In this document: in pieces, positions 1-6,068 of the stretch
How positions within the stretch are numbered: the first letter of the stretch is position 1
Layout of the letters: each line of letters opens with the position of its first letter
Source of the DNA: Desulfobacterales bacterium
GTDB taxonomy: Bacteria; Desulfobacterota; Desulfobacteria; Desulfobacterales; JAHEIW01
Direction: 5' to 3'
DNA: 7,708 nt
Assembly: GCA_030145015.1 (NCBI GenBank)
Contig: JAQYWI010000231.1
Span: forward strand, 1 to 7,708
The notes under the pieces: model-generated
Database searches by the model: none
The model's input: the letters and a program-made list of their open reading frames with translations, nothing else
Told to the model about the DNA's origin: nothing
Made by a program: the position numbers and the translations under genes

Positions 1-355
1 GTCGTATCCTGTCTTCCAGGTTTTCAATAATTCGCACTTTTAAAATATGAGAAACGCCCCGGATAATCGGATTCCCGACGAAACCATGGTAGACAATGTC
101 GTGTTCTACCATATAATTCGCCACCACCGATCGGATATGCGCCATATATCGCTTGCGATCTCTGGAAAACATCTTAAGAATCGTCGGGGTGTCCTTGATC
201 GTCCGCATCAGTTTCATTTCAGGCACCCCTAACGCCTTAGCAGTCGATAGTATCACTTCCCTACTGACACATTTATAACCCATCTTTTGTGCGACCCTCT
301 CAGCAATTTCCTTACCCTTTGTATAACGGTCAGTAGAAATCGTAATAACACGCAT
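1..355 (-). CDS. Cytidylate-kinase-like family protein, N-terminal 118 residues (cut by window edge)
   Basis: The visible N-terminus begins with MRVITIS and continues with KGKEIAERVAQKMGY, then CVSREV and the stretch HDIVYHGFVGNPI followed by VSHILKVRII. This order of motifs resembles the cytidylate-kinase-like family (Pfam Cytidylate_kin2), P-loop proteins related to nucleotide monophosphate kinases but mostly of unproven substrate. The position where the glycine-rich P-loop is expected reads STDRYTKGKEIA (residues 7-18), without a canonical GxxGxGK(S/T), so CMP kinase activity should not be assumed. The ATG at 355 has a strong GGGGG ribosome site 8 bases upstream. The gene starts 22 bases after the SLC13 permease stop, so it is probably co-transcribed with the response regulator and permease. 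The C-terminus lies outside the window. Family assignment is fairly secure; function is not. Confidence 0.8.
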   Translation of the reverse strand, partial: MRVITISTDRYTKGKEIAERVAQKMGYKCVSREVILSTAKALGVPEMKLMRTIKDTPTILKMFSRDRKRYMAHIRSVVANYMVEHDIVYHGFVGNPIIRGVSHILKVRIIENLEDRIR

Positions 356-377
356 GCGGTTCACCCCCTGTTTCAGT

Positions 378-2183
378 TCAAATCCCGTAAAACAAATAAA
401 GGATGGCAACAAGCACGACAATGAAAAGAATGCTCATTATGCCACCCGCCTTCATGAAGTCCACGCTCCGATATCTGCCCGGCCCCATATAGAGGGCATT
501 TACCTGGTGCGTCGGCAGCATAAATGAGTTGGAAGTGGCAATGCCGACAACTAAGGCTGCCATCCGTGGATCTGTTCCGGATGCAATCGCCATATTCACC
601 ACCAGAGGCACCAGCAGTACCGTAGCGCCCACGTTTGAAATAACCAACGTAAAACCGGTGGCCAACATGGCAATAACGGACAACAGAACCACCGCAGGAA
701 CATTGCCGATCAAGTTAAGGATCTCCCCCGCAATCCATGCAGCGGTTCCGGTGTTTTCCGTTGCAATCCCAAGCGGAATCAGGCCGGCCAACAAAAAAAC
801 AGTTCGCCAATCAACGGACTGGTAGGCTTCATCGATCGTCAGCACCCTGCATACGATCATTCCAAAGGCTCCCGTCAGAAGGCTTACCGACAACTGGATT
901 TTAAAGGCAATGATCATCGTTAGCGAAACGGCCAGCCAGAAACCGGCGATAACACCCTTTTCCGGCTTAAGCGCTTCACTTACAGGTGTCGTAAAAATAA
1001 AATTGTGTCGTTCCTGAAGAATATTAAACCGTTCCCAGGTACCATGGAGTAAAATCGAGTCCCCGGATCGCAACTCCATATCCGACAGTCCGATATGAAA
1101 GACTTTATCCGAACGGTAAATGGCAAGCGGATTCACCTGGAACTGTTCCCAGAAATGCGCCTGCCGCAATGTTGTCCCTATCAGGCTCGAACGCGGTGCA
1201 ACCACCGCTTCAATTGTCCCGGTAGTTGACGCAGACATCTCATTTTTAAAGACCTCTACCTGGTCTTTGATTTGAATTCCCTGTTCTTCCGCCATTTTTC
1301 TTACATTTTCAGCCGTTCCATAGGCCACCAGATCATTGCCGGATCGAATCTGCGTATCGGGAACCAATGAAAGCTGTTTGATGCCGTCTCTGCCGGCAAG
1401 GGCAACAACATTGACCAGGTAGCGGTTGCGGATGTCTTTGACGGTAATGGGATCTCTGAAATCGGTAAAATCAGGAGGTGTTTTCAGTTCAAAGAGATCT
1501 CCCAGCGCTGCTGAAAGATCCGACAACGGCTCCTCACCCGATTTCTTGCCCTCATCCCCGCCCGGGAGAACAAACTTACCGAAAAAGATAAAAAACGCGA
1601 TGCCACTGCCAACGAGCGCCAACCCGATAGGCGTCACGTCAAAAAGGTTAAAAGGTTTTAATTTAAAAGGCGCAATTAAATCATTGAGCAGAATCAACGG
1701 ACTACATCCCACCAGTGTAATGGTCCCTCCCAGGATCGCACAGAAGCCAATGGGCATCAGCATACGTGACAGTGAGATATTCATGGACTTGCTGACCCTT
1801 TTGATAGCGGGCAGGAACAAGGCCGCTGCACCGATGTTCTGCATAAAACTGGAGATAAGCGCCACGGTTACGCCCATTGCAATCACCACCCGCGATGAAC
1901 TGTTTCCGGCAATTTTAACCACCGGCCTGACCACCCGGTTGATAACAGCGGTTTTATCCAATCCAGCGCCTATGATGATAACCGCAATGATAGAGATCAC
2001 CGCATTGCTGCTAAATCCGGAAAAGGCCTCTTTGGGGGTAACCAAATGAAGCAAAGGAAGAGAGACCGTCATCAGGATGGCCACCATATCAACCCGAATC
2101 CATTCAGCGATGAAAAGAAAAATTGCGATACCGATCATTGCCATTACCATAATCATTTCTGTCGTCACTGCAGTCGCTTCCAT
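378..2183 (-). CDS. SLC13/DASS-family anion permease with two central RCK_C (TrkA_C) domains
   Basis: This 601-residue inner-membrane protein has hydrophobic segments at about 10-205 and 408-601, flanking a soluble insert at about 207-405. The insert carries two RCK_C-like domains, at about 243-306 (containing SGNDLVAYG) and 319-400 (containing LRSGDSILLHGTWE). This is the layout of SLC13 permeases of the divalent anion:Na+ symporter family. Members move sulfate, dicarboxylates or other anions, and RCK_C domains usually sense a ligand. The re-entrant hairpin motifs are FMQNIGAAALFLP (113-125) and ISNVGATVLLVPL (515-527), so the classic SNT reads QNI and SNV here. The start ATG lies 12 bases after the response regulator stop, whose TGA overlaps a GAGG ribosome site, suggesting translational coupling. 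In a sulfate reducer, sulfate is a reasonable substrate guess, but the sequence does not prove it. Confidence 0.88.
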   Translation of the reverse strand: MEATAVTTEMIMVMAMIGIAIFLFIAEWIRVDMVAILMTVSLPLLHLVTPKEAFSGFSSNAVISIIAVIIIGAGLDKTAVINRVVRPVVKIAGNSSSRVVIAMGVTVALISSFMQNIGAAALFLPAIKRVSKSMNISLSRMLMPIGFCAILGGTITLVGCSPLILLNDLIAPFKLKPFNLFDVTPIGLALVGSGIAFFIFFGKFVLPGGDEGKKSGEEPLSDLSAALGDLFELKTPPDFTDFRDPITVKDIRNRYLVNVVALAGRDGIKQLSLVPDTQIRSGNDLVAYGTAENVRKMAEEQGIQIKDQVEVFKNEMSASTTGTIEAVVAPRSSLIGTTLRQAHFWEQFQVNPLAIYRSDKVFHIGLSDMELRSGDSILLHGTWERFNILQERHNFIFTTPVSEALKPEKGVIAGFWLAVSLTMIIAFKIQLSVSLLTGAFGMIVCRVLTIDEAYQSVDWRTVFLLAGLIPLGIATENTGTAAWIAGEILNLIGNVPAVVLLSVIAMLATGFTLVISNVGATVLLVPLVVNMAIASGTDPRMAALVVGIATSNSFMLPTHQVNALYMGPGRYRSVDFMKAGGIMSILFIVVLVAILYLFYGI

Positions 2184-2195
2184 GGTCGCTCATCC

Positions 2196-2576
2196 TCACT
2201 TTTTTAGAATTTGACGATGTTCACAGGCCAAATTGATATCTTCAATCAACTCGTTTAGATCAACTGGTTTCAAAATGTAATTGAACGCCCCTAATTTCAT
2301 CCCTTCGATGCCGACTTTTACGGACGCATGACCCGTCAGCATGATGACCTCTGTCTCGGGTTTGAGTTTCTTAATTTCCTTAAGCGTTTCGATTCCGTCC
2401 ATTCCGGGCATGAGTACATCCAGGAGCACCAGATCAAAATCATTTTTTTTTATTTCTTCTAAAGCACTTAAACCATTGTATGCGACGCTTACATCAAATC
2501 CGCGTTTGATCAAGCGCCTTGAAAGATATTTCACCATTGTTTCTTCGTCGTCAACCAATAAAATTTTACAATCCAT
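2196..2576 (-). CDS. Single-domain response regulator (CheY-like receiver protein)
   Basis: The 126-residue product is one complete receiver domain with no output domain. The expected residues are present: acidic pair D9/D10 in LLVDDEE, phospho-acceptor D53 in LVLLDVLMPGMDG, T81 in MLTGHAS, and K103 in ILKPVDL. It should therefore accept a phosphoryl group from a histidine kinase and act by protein contact rather than by binding DNA. The start is set at the ATG at 2576 because AAGGAG ends 8 bases upstream; a GTG two codons earlier would leave only two bases. It heads a unit with the SLC13 permease (12-base gap) and the cytidylate-kinase-like gene, behind a promoter and long leader. No kinase gene is in the window, so the partner is unknown. 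Control of the neighbouring permease is an inference from position. Confidence 0.93.
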   Translation of the reverse strand: MDCKILLVDDEETMVKYLSRRLIKRGFDVSVAYNGLSALEEIKKNDFDLVLLDVLMPGMDGIETLKEIKKLKPETEVIMLTGHASVKVGIEGMKLGAFNYILKPVDLNELIEDINLACEHRQILKK

Positions 2577-2761
2577 AACCACTTCTCCTTATTGCACCTA
2601 AGAGGCAAAAGCAGTAAAGTATCCATAACCAAAGGTTGCAGTTTTGGTTCTCACCCCAAAAGGGTGTTAATGCCGCACTTTCCTTATTGGGGCATAATAC
2701 CCTCCATCCAGAAACCGCAATGTTACCAGAAGATCTGAATAATAAGAATTCCCTTTTTGCG
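2577..2761 (-). promoter_or_regulatory. Long, hairpin-rich 5' leader of the response regulator-permease unit
   Basis: The stretch between the predicted transcription start (near 2761) and the response regulator ATG is about 185 nt and holds no convincing gene. On the minus strand it can form, in order, ATGCC/GGCAT (2691-2695 with 2670-2674), CACCC/GGGTG around a 5-base loop (2652-2666), a perfect 7-bp AACCAAA/TTTGGTT stem with a 9-base loop (2627-2649), and TTGC/GCAA with two further possible pairs inside (2592-2608). The last lies immediately before the ribosome site and could affect access to it. None is followed by a run of T, so they do not look like terminators. I recognise no known riboswitch class. 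The hairpins are seen directly; a regulatory role is inferred. Confidence 0.45.
2585..2590 (-). promoter_or_regulatory. Ribosome binding site that fixes the response regulator start
   Basis: On the minus strand AAGGAG is followed by 8 bases and then the ATG at 2576. The same frame is open two codons further upstream to a GTG at 2582, but that codon is too close to the site to be used. Confidence 0.8.
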
Positions 2762-2767
2762 ATGACG

Positions 2768-2796
2768 AGCATATACAAATTCAACTTTTATGTCAA
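2768..2796 (-). promoter_or_regulatory. Sigma70-type promoter for the response regulator unit
   Basis: The minus strand reads TTGACA (2791-2796, a perfect -35), a 17-base spacer, then TATGCT (2768-2773, four of six matches to TATAAT). It begins 13 bases after the stop of the frameshifted small gene and points at the response regulator. The optimal spacing and perfect -35 make this the best promoter candidate in the window. Transcription would start near 2761. Confidence 0.65.
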
Positions 2797-2809
2797 CGAT
2801 ATCGGCGCG

Positions 2810-3195
2810 TTAAAATGCATTGATATCTTCTATAAAGGGCAGGTTAGGCCCGTAGGGACTGGTGTTTGAAGCCAGAACATCAGGAAGCTCAATGACTTGC
2901 ATCTGGCGGCGAATAATACAGTCTGATGTGGGCAATGACAGTCCGACTGTAAACCAAAAAGAGATGGGCAATAGGTCTGAGGCAGCAAGAAAGAATTCAG
3001 ACAGGCTTCGATCTATGATGAGCTTTTTCGGGTAGAATCAGATTCACCCCGCTGTGAATGGACCATGTCAAGAATATCATTTCTGATTTTTGATCTGTAA
3101 TAGCTTACCATTGAACTGTTGGACATGATCATATCCAGTTGCCTGGATAGCCGGTATTCACCGTTCATAAAAAATGTGGGTTGCGTATTACACAA
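2810..3195 (-). pseudogene. Unrecognised small gene split by a frameshift at a run of five A
   Basis: The first part is a 60-codon frame from a TTG at 3195, with GGGAG six bases upstream, to a stop at 3013-3015. It includes MNGEYRLSRQLDMIMSNSSM and YRSKIRNDILDMVHSQRGES. Reading on in the -1 frame after the AAAAA at 3024-3028 gives KLIIDRSLSEFFLAASDLL, then SFWFTVGLSLPTSDCIIRRQ and SPYGPNLPFIEDINAF, ending at TAA 2810-2812. One added A in the run makes a continuous 128-residue protein joined as STRKKLIIDRS. The second frame looks protein-like in composition, which argues for a once-intact gene. An ATG at 3168 is a possible alternative start. It lies 52 bases after the APC permease stop on the same strand. 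I do not recognise the family and see no catalytic motif. It may be a true pseudogene, a one-base sequence error, or, less likely, a programmed frameshift. Confidence 0.5.
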
Positions 3196-3247
3196 TTCAC
3201 ACTCCCGCTAAAAATTTAATCGAATGCGATGAATCGTGTAACAGCGG

Positions 3248-5125
3248 TTAGATAATTAGCCGGACGCCTCCCAATTCCCCCAGGCCATATATAAAATGCG
3301 TTCCGGGGGAACCGATAAACATCAGGTTGACAGGAATATCCCACTTTAGCGACAATTCCCGGATGAGGTCTGGGCCGAATTTTCCGGTTAGAACAACCAA
3401 TTCGATCTCGATTGTGGGATAGGCTTCATTGAGAAAATTCAAGTCTTTTTCAAGTTTTGTCGGCACTTCATTTTTATTTTTAACTACGGTCACAACTTTG
3501 ACTCGGTTGGTGTGTTCGTTCTGCTTTACATACAACATGGCGTTATTAAGGTTGGCCAGGTTGTCCCCCCTTGTAAAAAAGACGACTTGCTGTGAGTTAA
3601 TTTTATCGATTTCGGTACGAATCGATTGGGCGGTCGACGTCATGCGTTTGATAAAAAATTTAAGGACCGAGCGTACCAGGAACAGACCGGCCTGCAACAG
3701 CGTAATGCGGCCGAGCATGACGGCTATAACCAGCACCGCCGGGATAAAATATTCCAGAAAAACAGTAAGGTAATGCGGATTCATGATGGCGTTGCCGATC
3801 AGTCCGGTCAATACTGCAGCAACGGCGATTAGCACGGCCGATAGAGGCGCCTCCATCGGCCGTGGAAGACCAGCACGCTTGGTTTTCAAGAAGATGTTAC
3901 CCAGCCCAAAAAGTACCATAACGGATAAAAAGGAAATCGTGTAGACAGCGGCAAGGGCTTTCAGCTCCCCCCGTGTGATCAGTAGAACCGTCACCGAAAG
4001 AATGAAAAACGATGCAATGATCCTATGTGTCGTCCCACGCCGGTTGGTTTTCAATAAATACTGTGGGAGGCATCGATCCAGCGTCATACGCCTTATCAAA
4101 CCATTGACGCCCACAAAGCTGGTCAGCACCGCCCCACTGAGCACCAATGCGGCATCGACAGATATGAGATTCGCGAGCCAAATGCCGCCGGATAAATTGC
4201 CCAAGTGAGCGAGCAGTGCCTCCTGGTGTGCGCCGACATGCCTGATTGGCACCAGAGCAAGCGCAAGCAGCGCCATGCCGGGATTAAAAAAGGTGACGGC
4301 AACCCACATATTCCGCAGCGTCTTGGGGAACACCCCTTCGGCTTGCTCTTCCACAAAATTGGCCGAGCTCTCAAATCCGGAAATCCCCAGCAAAGAAGCA
4401 GAAAAGCCAAAAAACAGGGCCGTAACCAGCCCGCCTTCCACAGGGGTGGCAAGATTCAGGTTGAAGGTGTCGAGCCCGTGCGTGATGACGAAAGCGATAC
4501 CCATAACCAGTAGAAATGTCAACGTGCTCAGATGGAATATAAAGATGATAATTGCTACCCTGGCACTTTCGGTGATTCCGATAATGGTCAATAGCATGAA
4601 AAAAGCGAGCACACCGATGGTTGCAGCGGTGACCGGTAGTGAATGCCATATCGTATGCACATAATGCATAGCCTCGCTCGCGGATATCACTGCTGTCGCC
4701 ATATAGGAAAGGATTGTCAGGCAGGCAGCAATAGAGGCTTTGAATTTACTCGTGGTGTTCAGCAGGGCATTGTAGGCACCACCGTTCAGGGGAAGTGCAC
4801 CCACGACCTCGGCATAGATGGATCGAAAAAGATACAGCACTCCGGCGACAATCAGCAGAGCGAGAGGCGCCCACCGTCCGGCATAAATGATGGCCAGCGC
4901 GGAAACATATAGACATGATGATGTGATGTCATTTCCGCAGAGGGCCGTTGCCGGGAGTTGCCCCATTCCGCCTTTTTTGTGTTCAGTAATGCCTATGAGG
5001 GCACTTTCCACAGCCTTATCCTGCTCGGTATTATCGCCGTGTTGCGGATAATGGATCTCGGCATTGCCGTTTTCAGGTGCCATGGGCAGGGTATTCGGCT
5101 TATTATCCGAATTTGATTTCGACAT
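3248..5125 (-). CDS. APC-superfamily amino-acid/polyamine-type permease with C-terminal soluble domain
   Basis: The 625-residue product starts with a polar tail of about 50 residues. It is followed by GNDITSS (64-70), the conserved unwound region of the first APC membrane helix, and hydrophobic segments to about residue 490, consistent with about twelve helices. GFESSANFVEE (250-260) is the typical APC motif in the sixth-helix region. From about 495 to the end is a soluble, alternating alpha/beta domain with QQVVFFTRGDN, VKVVTVVKNK, IELVVLTGKFGPDL (576-589) and FIGSPG (603-608), ending in GELGGVRLII. Such proton- or cation-coupled permeases import amino acids or polyamines, but the substrate cannot be read here. 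The start is uncertain: ATG at 5125 is preferred over an in-frame TTG at 5137, which has no room for a ribosome site; neither has a strong one. An ATG at 5081 is also possible. Confidence 0.85.
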   Translation of the reverse strand: MSKSNSDNKPNTLPMAPENGNAEIHYPQHGDNTEQDKAVESALIGITEHKKGGMGQLPATALCGNDITSSCLYVSALAIIYAGRWAPLALLIVAGVLYLFRSIYAEVVGALPLNGGAYNALLNTTSKFKASIAACLTILSYMATAVISASEAMHYVHTIWHSLPVTAATIGVLAFFMLLTIIGITESARVAIIIFIFHLSTLTFLLVMGIAFVITHGLDTFNLNLATPVEGGLVTALFFGFSASLLGISGFESSANFVEEQAEGVFPKTLRNMWVAVTFFNPGMALLALALVPIRHVGAHQEALLAHLGNLSGGIWLANLISVDAALVLSGAVLTSFVGVNGLIRRMTLDRCLPQYLLKTNRRGTTHRIIASFFILSVTVLLITRGELKALAAVYTISFLSVMVLFGLGNIFLKTKRAGLPRPMEAPLSAVLIAVAAVLTGLIGNAIMNPHYLTVFLEYFIPAVLVIAVMLGRITLLQAGLFLVRSVLKFFIKRMTSTAQSIRTEIDKINSQQVVFFTRGDNLANLNNAMLYVKQNEHTNRVKVVTVVKNKNEVPTKLEKDLNFLNEAYPTIEIELVVLTGKFGPDLIRELSLKWDIPVNLMFIGSPGTHFIYGLGELGGVRLII

Positions 5126-5134
5126 ATTAGAAAT

Positions 5135-5188
5135 CAACTTTCACAGTTTATCAAGTGCCGATATATTGAGAAACTACCAACTTTCACA
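5135..5188 (-). repeat. Two direct copies of TGTGAAAGTTG upstream of the APC permease
   Basis: The minus strand carries TGTGAAAGTTG at 5178-5188 and again at 5135-5145, 43 bases apart, about four helical turns. The similarity continues as TTTCT a few bases after each copy. The pair sits just before the permease start in an otherwise gene-free 190-bp, AT-rich gap (5126-5315), in which I find no convincing promoter or terminator. It could be a regulator site; the second copy lies within the last 20 bases before the chosen ATG. Confidence 0.4.
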
Positions 5189-5315
5189 CTAAAAGAAAAT
5201 ACTGCAGATACCAAATGGATATATGCAACTTCTCGCATCTTCGGTGTGCTAAAAAGAAGCCTACAAAGCCGCTATAAATAGTCAAAAGATTTAGGAACCC
5301 AAAACAATATTGCGA

Positions 5316-5957
5316 TCAAAATTTTATTAGGATTGTTTCAATATTTTCTGTGATATTGACGGCCGCTCTGGAAATTGCCTTGACATTATTTAAGCATTGG
5401 TAAAGCTGTATTTTGTTTATCTCATCGGCAGACGAGGAAGATATTTCCCGAATCAAATCAGATTTAGCAGCACAAACATCCACGAAGGATTTTCTTACTT
5501 CTTGAGCGTATATTCTGATGTCATTCTTCTTGTGGATTCCCTTTACGCAGCCAATTATGCAATTATCAAGAGGCTGTGTGATGCCGGTTGCCTTATGGAC
5601 CATTCTGGATAAAGGGTTTCTTATACTCCCCGGAATTTCGGGCCGTTGATCCAAAAACATGCTACCGCAGTCTATTGCAGTCCTCGCCAGATTATTAAGG
5701 TTATTGACAAGAATGAAAGTATCCTCACGCAATGCAGGAATCAATGCGCCTTGATAGAGATGGTCAATAATCTGGTCTCTTAAATATTCAATATCTTTTG
5801 TCATCCCCTTTGCTTTGATAGCCAATGAAACCGAATCATTTTGATTTTTTTGGAGGTAACTCTCAAGCGAAACCTTGATTATCTTCAAACACTCTTTTAC
5901 TTTTTCGGTTTGTTTCACAATGAGGTCAGTAATTTCATTTGCCTTATAAAAAATCAT
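5316..5957 (-). CDS. Divergent DUF47 (PhoU-like) protein
   Basis: The 213-residue, mostly helical protein follows the DUF47/PhoU_div layout: an N-terminal helix with ITDLIVKQTEKVKECL, the hallmark LYQGALIPALRED (67-79), and a C-terminal helix ending IETILIKF. Its length matches the family, whose members partner PiT phosphate permeases and usually carry acidic metal-binding motifs on two helices. Here those are largely lost. NNLARTAID (88-96) stands where DEIADRAED is usual, and VKAISRAAVN replaces the VDKIADRAED seen in the upstream DUF47 gene of this same window, with no gap across the last 21 alignable residues. The start is the ATG at 5957, five bases after GGGGG; a TTG four codons earlier precedes no ribosome site. 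The gene lies about 110 bases after the PiT permease. One counted 60-base line is 38% GC. It may regulate the permease without metal, or be drifting. Confidence 0.78.
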   Translation of the reverse strand: MIFYKANEITDLIVKQTEKVKECLKIIKVSLESYLQKNQNDSVSLAIKAKGMTKDIEYLRDQIIDHLYQGALIPALREDTFILVNNLNNLARTAIDCGSMFLDQRPEIPGSIRNPLSRMVHKATGITQPLDNCIIGCVKGIHKKNDIRIYAQEVRKSFVDVCAAKSDLIREISSSSADEINKIQLYQCLNNVKAISRAAVNITENIETILIKF

Positions 5958-5962
5958 AAAAG

Positions 5963-5967
5963 CCCCC
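5963..5967 (-). promoter_or_regulatory. G-rich ribosome binding site of the divergent DUF47 gene
   Basis: GGGGG ends five bases before the ATG at 5957 on the minus strand and supports that codon over the TTG at 5969. It can pair with the CCUCC of 16S rRNA with one G-U pair. Confidence 0.55.
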
Positions 5968-5989
5968 AAATATAATTGGAATAGATAGA

Positions 5990-5999
5990 GGTCCGGACC
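5990..5999. other. Perfect 10-bp palindrome GGTCCGGACC between PiT and the divergent DUF47 gene
   Basis: The palindrome sits in the AT-rich gap 5958-6068, about 33 bases before the DUF47-like ATG. A second shorter palindrome, TCTTAAGA, is at 6019-6026. It could be a protein site or chance; no clear promoter elements flank it. Confidence 0.25.
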
Positions 6000-6068
6000 G
6001 TAAAAAAGTCAGATTATTTCTTAAGATGCCTCGCACAGTCACAAGAAAAATTGAATGAGGTACCATTG

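Noticed and set aside
47..232. 61-codon plus-strand frame at the left edge
   Set aside because: It is antisense to the cytidylate-kinase-like gene, whose family match is clear.
2652..2666. CACCC/GGGTG hairpin considered as a terminator
   Set aside because: The stem is only 5 bp and no T-run follows on either strand; kept only as part of the leader.
2566..2784. 72-codon minus-strand frame overlapping the response regulator start
   Set aside because: It runs through the promoter and hairpin-rich leader, overlaps the regulator start in another frame, has an unlikely composition rich in Cys and Trp near its end, and resembles no family I know.
2636..2869. 77-codon plus-strand frame
   Set aside because: It is antisense to the promoter and to the end of the frameshifted gene, and it has no recognisable motif.
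3013..3060. Programmed -1 frameshift in the small split gene
   Set aside because: The sequence around AAAAAG does not fit the X XXY YYZ pattern in the right phase, so a mutation or sequence error is more likely.
5126..5137. TTG at 5137 as start of the APC permease
   Set aside because: The only purine-rich stretch directly abuts it, leaving no spacing, and an in-frame ATG follows four codons later.
5240..5270. Possible terminator after the divergent DUF47 gene (AGC...GCT before TTTTT on the minus strand)
   Set aside because: Only about 3 bp pair before the T-run, too weak to support.
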